Assembly: GCA_020851885.1 (NCBI GenBank)
Contig: JADZBW010000208.1
Span: 1-27,670 of the forward strand
Length of the DNA: 27,670 nucleotides
Direction: 5' to 3'
From: Fimbriimonadaceae bacterium
GTDB taxonomy: Bacteria > Armatimonadota > Fimbriimonadia > Fimbriimonadales > Fimbriimonadaceae
The translations under genes were made by a program, and so were the position numbers. The notes beneath the pieces were generated by a model, which saw only the letters and a list, made by a program, of their open reading frames with translations, was not told the DNA's origin and did not search any database. Positions 13,999 to 21,132 of this stretch are shown here, in pieces (the stretch's first letter is position 1; each line of letters starts with the position of its first letter).

Positions 13999-14940
13999 TT
14001 ATTTGTTGCGTCCCGCGAGCATGTAGATTGGCATTGTCAGCCACCCAAAACTGCAGCAGGTGCAAATGACGTTGGGAATCAGCCAAACGAAATTGCCTCT
14101 CCGATCGATAATGTCGAGAATCGAGTAGCCGATGATGAGCAACTTCGAGGCCCAACCGCCGATCTGAAGCACGGTCGCGGCCGGCATCGCCTCGATCCTT
14201 GCTTGAAGCTGCGCCGGGTTGCCCGAGCCTGCCATTGCTTCCGACATGATTGGAAAGAAGATCGCCAATGCGGCGGCGAACATTGCAAGATCGAAGAGAA
14301 CGAGAAACCACCCGATCCCTGTCCAAACGCCTCCCATCGATTCGATAAATGGAAGGCTGTGGGCAGGTTCTGCATTTGGATATTTGTAATAAGGATTCTG
14401 GGCCGGTGCGGGGCCCGCCGTCGTTGGTGGGCCAGGCATCGCTGGTTGTGAAGGAGTTTCCACCGGAGGAACGGGAGCAGCCGCGTAGGGATTCGCTTGA
14501 CTGTTTTCGGTCGGTGAAACCACCGGCGGCACCGCAAGCGGATCGTTTGGATTGGGACCGGTCATTGGATTCAGATTCAGTTCAGCTTCGATCGTGGAAA
14601 TCAGCTGGCGAGCCGCGGAGTGCGACGCATCACGTTCGGCCGCCTCGCGAGCCGATTGCAGGGCCTCGCGCTTTTGCCCCTGCGCATATTGATGAACGGC
14701 AAGGTTGTACCGAGCTTTTGCACTTGCGGGATCGGAAGTAATTGCCTGCTGAAATGCCTCGGTGGCCGCTACCGGTTGGCCAGTCTGGGAAAGGCAGATT
14801 CCCCGGAGGATGAGCGCATCCGCGTCTTTGGGCTCGATTTCGAGGGCCTGGTCGATCAGTCGAAGCGCGCCTTCAAATTGACCGCCCTGGATAGACTGCG
14901 TGGCTTGATCGATGAATTGGCGAATCTGTTCTTGTGCCAT
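13999..14940 (-). CDS. TPR protein with Pro-rich linker and C-terminal membrane segments
   Basis: 313 residues from the ATG at 14940. Three TPR units fill about residues 4-120 (the EGALRLIDQALEIEPKDADAL repeat is the clearest, followed by AATEAFQQAITSDPASAKARYNLA and KREALQSAREAAERD). A Pro-rich linker runs from about 125 to 195. Three hydrophobic segments end the protein: GIGWFLVLFDLAMFAAALAIFF, a helix around KLLIIGYSILDII and WLIPNVICTCCSFGWLTMPIYML. The TPR part would face the cytoplasm and bind protein partners; the rest anchors it. A longer TTG start at 14973 would add 11 residues (MAQFLIGRFTK). I prefer the ATG because its product begins MAQEQIRQFIDQATQ, in register with the first helix. 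Located 51 bases after the debranching enzyme and before the protease. Partner unknown. Confidence 0.85.
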   Translation of the reverse strand: MAQEQIRQFIDQATQSIQGGQFEGALRLIDQALEIEPKDADALILRGICLSQTGQPVAATEAFQQAITSDPASAKARYNLAVHQYAQGQKREALQSAREAAERDASHSAARQLISTIEAELNLNPMTGPNPNDPLAVPPVVSPTENSQANPYAAAPVPPVETPSQPAMPGPPTTAGPAPAQNPYYKYPNAEPAHSLPFIESMGGVWTGIGWFLVLFDLAMFAAALAIFFPIMSEAMAGSGNPAQLQARIEAMPAATVLQIGGWASKLLIIGYSILDIIDRRGNFVWLIPNVICTCCSFGWLTMPIYMLAGRNK

Positions 14941-14991
14941 TTTGGTAAATCGTCCGATGAGGAATTGAGCCAATGTACCTAACAGAAGGGG

Positions 14992-16887
14992 TTAATCGCC
15001 GCCCACGTCTTCGATCCAAGCCCGCAATATCTCCCCAACGCTCCAAGCCTGCCATGGACAGCCATTGGGACGCTGAGGCTCGTCCGCATCGTACACCTCG
15101 GATATGCCGCCGAGACCGGACTCAACGAGCATCTCCTTCGCGACCTTCAGGATTCGCTTAGCTTCCTTGCGATTTCCATCGACCTTCACGAGAGCGCTGG
15201 CGTAGGGTCCCATGAGCCAAGGCCAAACCGTGCCCTGATGGTAGGAACTGTCAAGTTCGGGAAGGGGACCCTCAAAGCGGCCGCGATATTCAGACTCTTC
15301 CGGTCCTAATGTCCTCAAGCCGCGAGCGGTTGCCAGATGCCATGCGATCGTATCGAGCGCCTTGGAGGCATGCGCTCCCTTGGCCGGACCAAAGGGAAGT
15401 GCCATCGGGATAAGCTGATTGGGCCTCAAAGAGGCATCGATTGGGTCCACGGTATCCAAATAGTGACCACGGACTTCGTGCCAGAACTTCTTGTCAAAGT
15501 TCTTCTCGGCACGTTCTGCGGCCGCGACGAAGATGTCGGGAGACTCCCCAAGTGATTCAGCGATCCATGCGATGCAGCGAAGAGCATTGATCCAAAGTCC
15601 GTTGATTTCAATTGGCTTGCCGTGTCTCGGCGTCACAACCCAATCACCGATCTTCGCATCCATCCAAGTCAATTGGACTCCTTCAGCGCCTTGAGTAAGC
15701 AGGCCGTCACGGCGATCGACCCGTATCCCAAAGTCGGTTCCCTGCATATGTCGAACGAAGACCTCGGTAAGCGATGGAAAAACCTTACGCGCAAACGGCT
15801 CATCCCAACCCGCATCGAGGGTCTTGTAGACGGCATTGACGAACCAAAGCGTGGCGTCGACTGTGTTGTAGTCGGGAATCTCGCCAGACTCCACGAACCG
15901 ATTCGGAATGAGGCCGTTTCGCATTTGGCTCGCATAATCGAGGAGCAAGCTCTTTGCCTCGTCGACGCGTCCGGTGCATAGGAGGAGTCCGGGCAAAGCG
16001 ATCATGGTGTCACGACCCCAGTCCGTGAACCATGGATATCCGGCGAGAATCGAAGTTCGCGAATCTGTCCTCACGACGAACCTACTCGCCGCATCTTCAA
16101 GCATTGGCTGAAGTCTCACCGAGTTGGAATCCTCGTCGTCGGCAAAAGGCTCCGGTGTGACGTCCGCCCAATCACCGGCGGCAATAACCGCCGTCTCCCC
16201 GGGAAGGAGTTCATAGCGTAACTCGAATGGGCAGAAGAGATCGTCCCTCGGATCGAGGCCGCGTTCCGCCTCCCGTGCGTGCTCGAATCGGTAATACCAA
16301 CCCTGAATCGGAACTCGCTGAGCGGCGAGATGGTGAATCGTCAGCGTTTGACCGCCGAAAGCAATGGAACTGCACTTCTTTTGAAAGCTGATTTCGCCAG
16401 GGTAATCAAGCCTCTCATAGAAATTTTCGTGGTGCGGTTTGTGGCACACCAGAGGTCGCAACGCCAAGAGAAACGGTTGGTCGCCGCAATTGCGATAGGC
16501 AATGGTGCAGCCGTTTCGTCCCTGGTGCAGTTGGAGGCTCTTTTCGACGGCCATCTTCCCAACTTCGTATCTCCACTTGGCGATCTTGCCCACTGAAAAA
16601 GACTGTAGATACTGAAACCCATCGGGGAAGACGGCGCCGGGATACTGATTCGCGGAGACGCCGACCGGTTGCCCGTCGCCCTGAATGAAAGCGTCGACAC
16701 TCGCCAGCAAGACCATGCGACCGGCAGGCGGATTGGTCGCCGCTATTAGCTGCCCATGGTACCGACGGGTGTTGATCTCACTGGCCGTGCCCATTGCATA
16801 GCCGCCGATGCCATTGGTGAGAAGCCACTCACGACGCGTCGAAACACCGAAGTTCCTGCATTGTTGAGCGTTTAGGCGATAGATCAT
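14992..16887 (-). CDS. Glycogen debranching enzyme (amylo-alpha-1,6-glucosidase, bacterial type)
   Basis: 631 residues. It hydrolyses alpha-1,6 branch points left in glycogen or related glucans. The N-terminal domain has the signature REWLLTNGIGGYAMGT followed by NTRRYHGQLIAA (about 19-50). The C-terminal (alpha/alpha)6 barrel has GYPWFTDWGRDTMIALPGLL (about 284-303), YNTVDATLWFVNAVY, LTWMDAKIGDWVVTPRHGKPIEINGLW and HQGTVWPWLMGPYASAL, all characteristic of the bacterial/archaeal GDE C-terminal family. No signal peptide, so cytoplasmic. An AAAGGAT ribosome site precedes the ATG, and the upstream LptD-like gene ends two bases before it, so translation is probably coupled. No other glycogen genes are nearby, which makes the pairing with an outer-membrane protein unexpected. 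Confidence 0.95.
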   Translation of the reverse strand: MIYRLNAQQCRNFGVSTRREWLLTNGIGGYAMGTASEINTRRYHGQLIAATNPPAGRMVLLASVDAFIQGDGQPVGVSANQYPGAVFPDGFQYLQSFSVGKIAKWRYEVGKMAVEKSLQLHQGRNGCTIAYRNCGDQPFLLALRPLVCHKPHHENFYERLDYPGEISFQKKCSSIAFGGQTLTIHHLAAQRVPIQGWYYRFEHAREAERGLDPRDDLFCPFELRYELLPGETAVIAAGDWADVTPEPFADDEDSNSVRLQPMLEDAASRFVVRTDSRTSILAGYPWFTDWGRDTMIALPGLLLCTGRVDEAKSLLLDYASQMRNGLIPNRFVESGEIPDYNTVDATLWFVNAVYKTLDAGWDEPFARKVFPSLTEVFVRHMQGTDFGIRVDRRDGLLTQGAEGVQLTWMDAKIGDWVVTPRHGKPIEINGLWINALRCIAWIAESLGESPDIFVAAAERAEKNFDKKFWHEVRGHYLDTVDPIDASLRPNQLIPMALPFGPAKGAHASKALDTIAWHLATARGLRTLGPEESEYRGRFEGPLPELDSSYHQGTVWPWLMGPYASALVKVDGNRKEAKRILKVAKEMLVESGLGGISEVYDADEPQRPNGCPWQAWSVGEILRAWIEDVGGD

Positions 16888-16889
16888 GC

Positions 16890-18476
16890 CTATCCTTTAG
16901 TACGGCTAATCGTTTGCGGTTCCACAGGTCGGGTTCGCTCCAACTTCCTCTTCTTAAGACGGCTGGTGAAATCGTCTAGCCGCAAACGAACTCCCAGGAT
17001 GTAGTCCCTTGGAAACTCCCTCCGTACCATGAACACCTCGAAACAGCCCACGGCTTGACTCGCCGACCACTCCTTGTCGTACCAAGCCCGACGATCCTGG
17101 TCGAACTTGGAGAGGACGCTGAGCTTCGTGCCGCCTAACTTGAGATCGGCTCGAAGATGCACCGCCCGCTTGGAGACGAGTCGATCCGCCAAGTAGTCCG
17201 ATGGTCCAGACTCGAAGCCCTGGACGTACGCGCCGGCGAGTCTGATTTGAGGAACAGGCTCGAAAACGAGTCCCGCCTGCCCCCGAGCCCAGCCAAACGT
17301 GCCAGATCCTCCAACCTTGCCAAACGAGTCGATCCTAACATCGGACCAGAGCCCCTTTGATAGCTCCCACTTTGGGAATTGAAGACTTAAGCTCGCGAGG
17401 CCACGATCGATGAACTCCTCGTCGTCCCGCTTGATCTTCTGTCCCTTCATCTGAAAGGCGATCCCAAACGGTCCTGCTGGCCCCGATCGATCATAGGTTG
17501 CATCGATGGCCTTGCTGAATCGCTCCGAGTCCAATCTTGCCGAAGACGCCGTGTTCCAAATAGATTGAATCGTGACGGCATTGCGGTTCTTGCGAATACC
17601 GTTACCCGCGGAATCCGGATTCTCGACTCGGATATCGTCAAAAAAGCTGGTTCTAAATCGTTCCCGCAACTCGGAATCCGAAACGAACTTCGCCATCGAC
17701 TGCTTTGCCGAGAGAAAGGAGTGGCTATAGGTCACACCGTAAGACGGAAGCGCCTTTGGATAGACGCTGAAGTCGAAATGCATCAACTCCTGGTCACTTA
17801 GCAGAAAGCTGCTCGACCAAGCGATCCCCAGGCCTGCCCCCGCTCGATAGCCGATCGTTGGCAATTGCAGTCCTTCGTTCCGTTGATCGAGTGAGAAATT
17901 CCGGTTTGGGAATCGGCCGATGTTGCGCCCGAGGATTGTCAGGTGTGGTTCGATGAGCGCGCCATCCTTTCCCGGCCGAATCAGGAGCCGCTTCGCCTTG
18001 ATCTCATAAAGCGGCAGCGGGCGCCGGCAGTTTGTGCCACTGACATTCAAGAACTCCCAGACGCCTTCGCGAAGCACGGCGCTTTCTGCCCTTCCCTGGA
18101 AGCTGCCCAGCTCGATCTCCAGTTGGTCCGCCGCGGCGATCTGCCCGTCGGGTCCCTTTTTTGGACCGAACCAGAAAATGAAGTAATTCGCCCGAATCGT
18201 GCCTTCTGGGTCTTCGACCCGCACATTGCCACGCGCAATGCCATATTGATCCTCGGGTGCGCGGTGGATCTCCAATCGGTCCGCAAAGACGGTCGTCGGC
18301 CCATATCGGGCCACGACGCCTTCGGTGTACGTCCAAATTTGGCGAACCGGATCGATCTCTTGGACCTTGCCGAATGCTTCCAATCGATCCTGCGCAACGG
18401 ACACCGGGATTTGCGGGAGTTCGATCCTCTCCGTCCTCACGGGCAAACCGGGGTCGGATGGCCAGAAGAAAGGCAT
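16890..18476 (-). CDS. LptD/OstA-like outer-membrane protein
   Basis: About 528 residues from the ATG at 18476. The first 130 residues show the OstA pattern (TYTEGVVARYGPTTVFADRLEIHRAPEDQYGIARGNVRVEDPEGTIRANYFIF), which in LptA/LptD forms a beta-jellyroll that carries lipopolysaccharide or related lipids. The remainder is rich in alternating aromatic/charged strands (for example FDFSVYPKALPSYGVTYSHSFL), as expected for a beta-barrel, and ends in LRLDDFTSRLKKRK. No signal peptide is visible at any in-frame start, which is odd for this family. The open frame extends to 18905, but that part overlaps the sigma gene and has no family similarity, so I reject it. TAAACT ends seven bases before the ATG (18484-18489). 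Distantly divergent from known LptD; assignment is by pattern. Confidence 0.7.
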   Translation of the reverse strand: MPFFWPSDPGLPVRTERIELPQIPVSVAQDRLEAFGKVQEIDPVRQIWTYTEGVVARYGPTTVFADRLEIHRAPEDQYGIARGNVRVEDPEGTIRANYFIFWFGPKKGPDGQIAAADQLEIELGSFQGRAESAVLREGVWEFLNVSGTNCRRPLPLYEIKAKRLLIRPGKDGALIEPHLTILGRNIGRFPNRNFSLDQRNEGLQLPTIGYRAGAGLGIAWSSSFLLSDQELMHFDFSVYPKALPSYGVTYSHSFLSAKQSMAKFVSDSELRERFRTSFFDDIRVENPDSAGNGIRKNRNAVTIQSIWNTASSARLDSERFSKAIDATYDRSGPAGPFGIAFQMKGQKIKRDDEEFIDRGLASLSLQFPKWELSKGLWSDVRIDSFGKVGGSGTFGWARGQAGLVFEPVPQIRLAGAYVQGFESGPSDYLADRLVSKRAVHLRADLKLGGTKLSVLSKFDQDRRAWYDKEWSASQAVGCFEVFMVRREFPRDYILGVRLRLDDFTSRLKKRKLERTRPVEPQTISRTKG

Positions 18477-18483
18477 CCAGTCG

Positions 18484-18489
18484 AGTTTA
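18484..18489 (-). promoter_or_regulatory. Candidate -10 box of the LptD-like gene
   Basis: TAAACT on the minus strand ends seven bases before the ATG at 18476. No Shine-Dalgarno is present. No convincing -35 hexamer lies 16-18 bases upstream. It shares the 87-base divergent region with the sigma-factor promoter. Confidence 0.35.
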
Positions 18490-18506
18490 CCGCTGGAAAT
18501 GCTGTT

Positions 18507-18542
18507 TGAACTTTGGCGTCGAGGCGTACCGTCGTGTACAAT
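18507..18542 (+). promoter_or_regulatory. Promoter region of the ECF sigma operon
   Basis: Two candidates overlap. A sigma70-type: TTGGCG (18513-18518), 18 bases, TACAAT (18537-18542). An ECF-type: TGAACTT (18507-18513), 16 bases, CGTCGT (18530-18535), close to the GGAACTT...CGTC style used by envelope-stress ECF sigmas. Self-activation by the ECF sigma is thus possible. Start sites would fall around 18540-18550, upstream of the ATG at 18564. Confidence 0.5.
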
Positions 18543-18563
18543 GAAGTGTCCCAAGTTCCAGCA

Positions 18564-19121
18564 ATGCTCGAAAATAGAATGATTTCCGGAGCGGTTGCCG
18601 ACCAAGCGGCTCAGGAGCGCCAGTGGGTGGCTCGATGTCGGTTGGGCGATGAAAACGCCCTCGGGATGCTTATTGCCAGGCATCGGAGTCGTCTTGTAAG
18701 GACGGCGACCAACCTGTTGCGCGACCGCCATGAGGCGGAAGACGTGGCTCAGGAGGCCTTCCTCAAGGGATTTCGAGAGATCCACAAACTTCGAGAAGAT
18801 CGCGCCTTCTCCGGCTACCTTTATAAGATTTGCGTCCGCCTTTGCATGGACCGGCTGCGGTTGAAACGAGCCGAACTCGTCGAATTCGATTCGATTCAGC
18901 ACCATGAAGGTGGGGCGGTTGAGAACAGAGTCGTCATTGAAAAGCTGCTCGCCCAGCTACCTTACGAACTTCGCACTACGCTCGTCCTCCGCGAAATGGA
19001 ACAGTTGAGCTACGAAGAGGTTGCCGAGGTCATGCACGTCCCGATCGGCACCGTGCGGTCTCGCCTCCACACCGCTCGAGAGAGGTTCCGTCATCTTTGG
19101 ATCGAGGCGGTGGGGGAGTGA
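18564..19121 (+). CDS. ECF-family RNA polymerase sigma factor
   Basis: 185 residues from the ATG at 18564 (an ATG at 18579 is an alternative; there is no clear ribosome site for either). Region 2 runs from about 20 to 90 (LGMLIARHRSRLVRTATNLLRDRHEAEDVAQEAFLKGFREI...FSGYLYKICVRLCMDRLR) and region 4 from about 120 to 175 (LPYELRTTLVLREMEQLSYEEVAEVMHVPIGTVRSRLHTARERF), with the helix-turn-helix in the latter. No region 1 or 3, as expected for the extracytoplasmic-function group (RpoE/SigW type). An in-frame start at 18513 would precede the proposed promoter and is unlikely. It overlaps the anti-sigma gene by GTGA (19118-19121), the usual arrangement. It is divergent from the LptD-like gene, suggesting envelope-stress control. 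Confidence 0.95.
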   Translation: MLENRMISGAVADQAAQERQWVARCRLGDENALGMLIARHRSRLVRTATNLLRDRHEAEDVAQEAFLKGFREIHKLREDRAFSGYLYKICVRLCMDRLRLKRAELVEFDSIQHHEGGAVENRVVIEKLLAQLPYELRTTLVLREMEQLSYEEVAEVMHVPIGTVRSRLHTARERFRHLWIEAVGE

Positions 19122-19573
19122 GTTTCAGGCTATTTGGCTGCGGCAAGTACGGACGTCTTGTTAGCGAAAAGGAAGATCGGGATCTGACGCTCCGCGAACG
19201 GGAGTTCATGACGAAACATCGATGCGTCTGCACAAGTTGCCGACGCCAAGAGTCATTGAGTGCGAATGCTCTGAATATGCTGCGGCTCGCATCATTCGGC
19301 GACGAACCCTTCGATGGTCTCGCAGGGATTCAATTCGAGGAGCGCGTCCTTCGCCGTTATCGGGTGACCTCCGCTCGAGAATCGGTTCGATACTGGAGTC
19401 CAGCCTTTGTGGGCGCGGCCATCGCCGGCCTTTCCGTTCTGGCGGCCCTTCAATTGGTGATCAATCGTCCAGGAACGCCGGCAACGAGCAGGCCAATTGG
19501 CGAGGCTAAGCTGGAACGCAAAGGCGAGAACCTCCCTCTGATCGATCTTAGCCGAATAGACCGCTTGCGATGA
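19118..19573 (+). CDS. Zinc-binding anti-sigma factor, membrane anchored
   Basis: 151 residues from a GTG that overlaps the sigma stop (GTGA) and is preceded by GGGGGA. The N-terminal cytoplasmic part has the zinc anti-sigma (ZAS) pattern: C8, then H34-x3-C38-x2-C41 (in KHRCVCTSCRR). ZAS proteins bind and hold their cognate ECF sigma until a signal arrives. A single membrane span lies at about 93-115 (WSPAFVGAAIAGLSVLAALQLVI), leaving a short outer tail of about 35 residues. The TTG at 19097 would add seven Gly-rich residues and is less likely. The next gene's ATG overlaps the stop (ATGA, 19570-19573). Motif order and context make this assignment strong, although overall similarity is low, as is usual for the family. 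Confidence 0.88.
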   Translation: MSFRLFGCGKYGRLVSEKEDRDLTLREREFMTKHRCVCTSCRRQESLSANALNMLRLASFGDEPFDGLAGIQFEERVLRRYRVTSARESVRYWSPAFVGAAIAGLSVLAALQLVINRPGTPATSRPIGEAKLERKGENLPLIDLSRIDRLR

Positions 19574-21120
19574 ACCCCGTTGCGAGGGCGCTCACGGGCG
19601 CTCTTCTGGGTGCGGTACTGACGATCGTCGTCCACCCTGTGTCGCGGGCGTACATCACACGAGCATTTCCGCCCACCACGTCATCCACCAAGATCGCAGT
19701 AGCCGCCCTGCCCAGCGCCTTTCCAAACCCCCTACCTGAGCCAACGAGTCCGAGTTTGGCCAGCCTCTGGATCCATGTCTCTGCCGAACGGATGTTGGCG
19801 GGACGAAACTTGGACCACAAACAGGTTCAGGCCCTCGTCGAACTCTGTGATCGTGAGGAAAAGGCTGATCCTGCCAATGCCTTTTGGTCCATGGGCAAGA
19901 CGCTGTTCTATTCAAAATTGGGCCGAGAGGACCTTGCCCGACAGAATTGGCTCGACGCCGCGATCAAGAAGGATTTCGACGATTACCAGAATCTGCGCCT
20001 GAACGAGGTTCGTAACCAGCTCGCGGCGAAATTCGAAAGCGGCGCTTGGCAATACGCCTATGCGTTTCGCCTTCGCTCACGAGCCCTCGCCCAAAGCTGG
20101 GAAGCATACGCAAAGAGACTTGTGAACCAACTTTCGCGCGAATCGAAGGAAGACCTCGAGCTGAGATTCGCAACTTTGATAAACGGAAGCCAGCTACGGG
20201 ATCGAAGTCGCAACCTCGACATCATGAAATCGGGCGTCGCCATCGTCGAAATTGCTTCCCATCCCGAAGGACTGAGTTTTGAAGCGAGCCCAAGACGCCT
20301 GCTCATCGCCCATTCCGAATTCAAAGAGTCCTTGCGCCGCGCCGGGTTCGCCGAGCAGGCAGATCGTGTCGATCGATCCTACAATGAGAACGACGCTTGG
20401 AATGCCCTCACGGGTCGCGAGGACACGACCGAAAACGTTTCCTCATTGACCCTCGAAAGCTCCATCTGGCCAAGTCTTCCCGGAGTGATGCTCCAATGTA
20501 CTTTTTTCGGTTTGGTCCTCTGGATCACTGGCGTCGGCCTGAATCGCCTGCTCGATACTTCCAGAGTCAATGGCCTCGTCATCCCCACCGGAGCGGCATT
20601 GGTGCTCTGCATCAGCATCTGGTTTTTGACCGATTCATGGTTGGCCCTGGCCGCCAGCTTCGCGTCATGCCTTTTCCTTCTGCTGAATCCAAAATCGACA
20701 AGGCGGCAACCACCGAAAGATATGGGGCCCTTGCTCAAGGTTGTGATCTTCACCCTGGCCATGACTTTCGTGACCTTTGCCGCCTTTGCCCTCCTGTCTT
20801 CCACGCTGCCGGTTCTTGCAAATCTCAGTGCGTTTGAAAGCCAGTTCGCGACCTTTGCGAACGCGAATTTGGCCGCGGCTTTGGCCCTAATCTGCCTCAC
20901 CGCGACCTACCTGATCTCTCCACTTTGGGCTCACGCACAGCGCGTTGCAACGCTCTTTGTCTTCAGCCACTGCGTGCGCATGATGGGCACGATGACGATC
21001 TTTCTGGCCCTCACTCTCTGCGTCGCCTTGACGCCGATCTGCATCTTCAAGGAAACCGAATCGCGGCAAACGCTCAAAAAGCTCATGGAGAATGAACCGC
21101 TTTACTATCTGGGACAGTAG
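19570..21120 (+). CDS. Multi-pass membrane protein of the sigma/anti-sigma operon, unknown function
   Basis: 516 residues, not recognised. An N-terminal hydrophobic segment (about 5-25) may be a signal anchor. Residues 60-290 are soluble and helical with TPR-like character (VQALVELCDREEKADPANAFWSMGKTLFYSKLGREDLARQNWLDAA). The C-terminal 210 residues hold about six hydrophobic helices: about 303-323, 333-375 (two), 387-416 and 420-495 (two or more), ending in a short Lys/Glu-rich tail. If the N-terminal segment spans the membrane, the TPR-like part is periplasmic and could sense envelope damage; that is inference. It overlaps the anti-sigma gene by ATGA, so it belongs to the sigma operon and may be the sensor or a target. 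No enzyme motif is visible. GlnD begins 12 bases after its stop. Confidence 0.85.
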   Translation: MNPVARALTGALLGAVLTIVVHPVSRAYITRAFPPTTSSTKIAVAALPSAFPNPLPEPTSPSLASLWIHVSAERMLAGRNLDHKQVQALVELCDREEKADPANAFWSMGKTLFYSKLGREDLARQNWLDAAIKKDFDDYQNLRLNEVRNQLAAKFESGAWQYAYAFRLRSRALAQSWEAYAKRLVNQLSRESKEDLELRFATLINGSQLRDRSRNLDIMKSGVAIVEIASHPEGLSFEASPRRLLIAHSEFKESLRRAGFAEQADRVDRSYNENDAWNALTGREDTTENVSSLTLESSIWPSLPGVMLQCTFFGLVLWITGVGLNRLLDTSRVNGLVIPTGAALVLCISIWFLTDSWLALAASFASCLFLLLNPKSTRRQPPKDMGPLLKVVIFTLAMTFVTFAAFALLSSTLPVLANLSAFESQFATFANANLAAALALICLTATYLISPLWAHAQRVATLFVFSHCVRMMGTMTIFLALTLCVALTPICIFKETESRQTLKKLMENEPLYYLGQ

Positions 21121-21132
21121 TCTTAGGATCCC

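Noticed and set aside
18477..18905. In-frame N-terminal extension of the LptD-like gene to 18905
   Set aside because: It lies wholly opposite the ECF sigma gene and its promoter, shows no family similarity and has no signal peptide.
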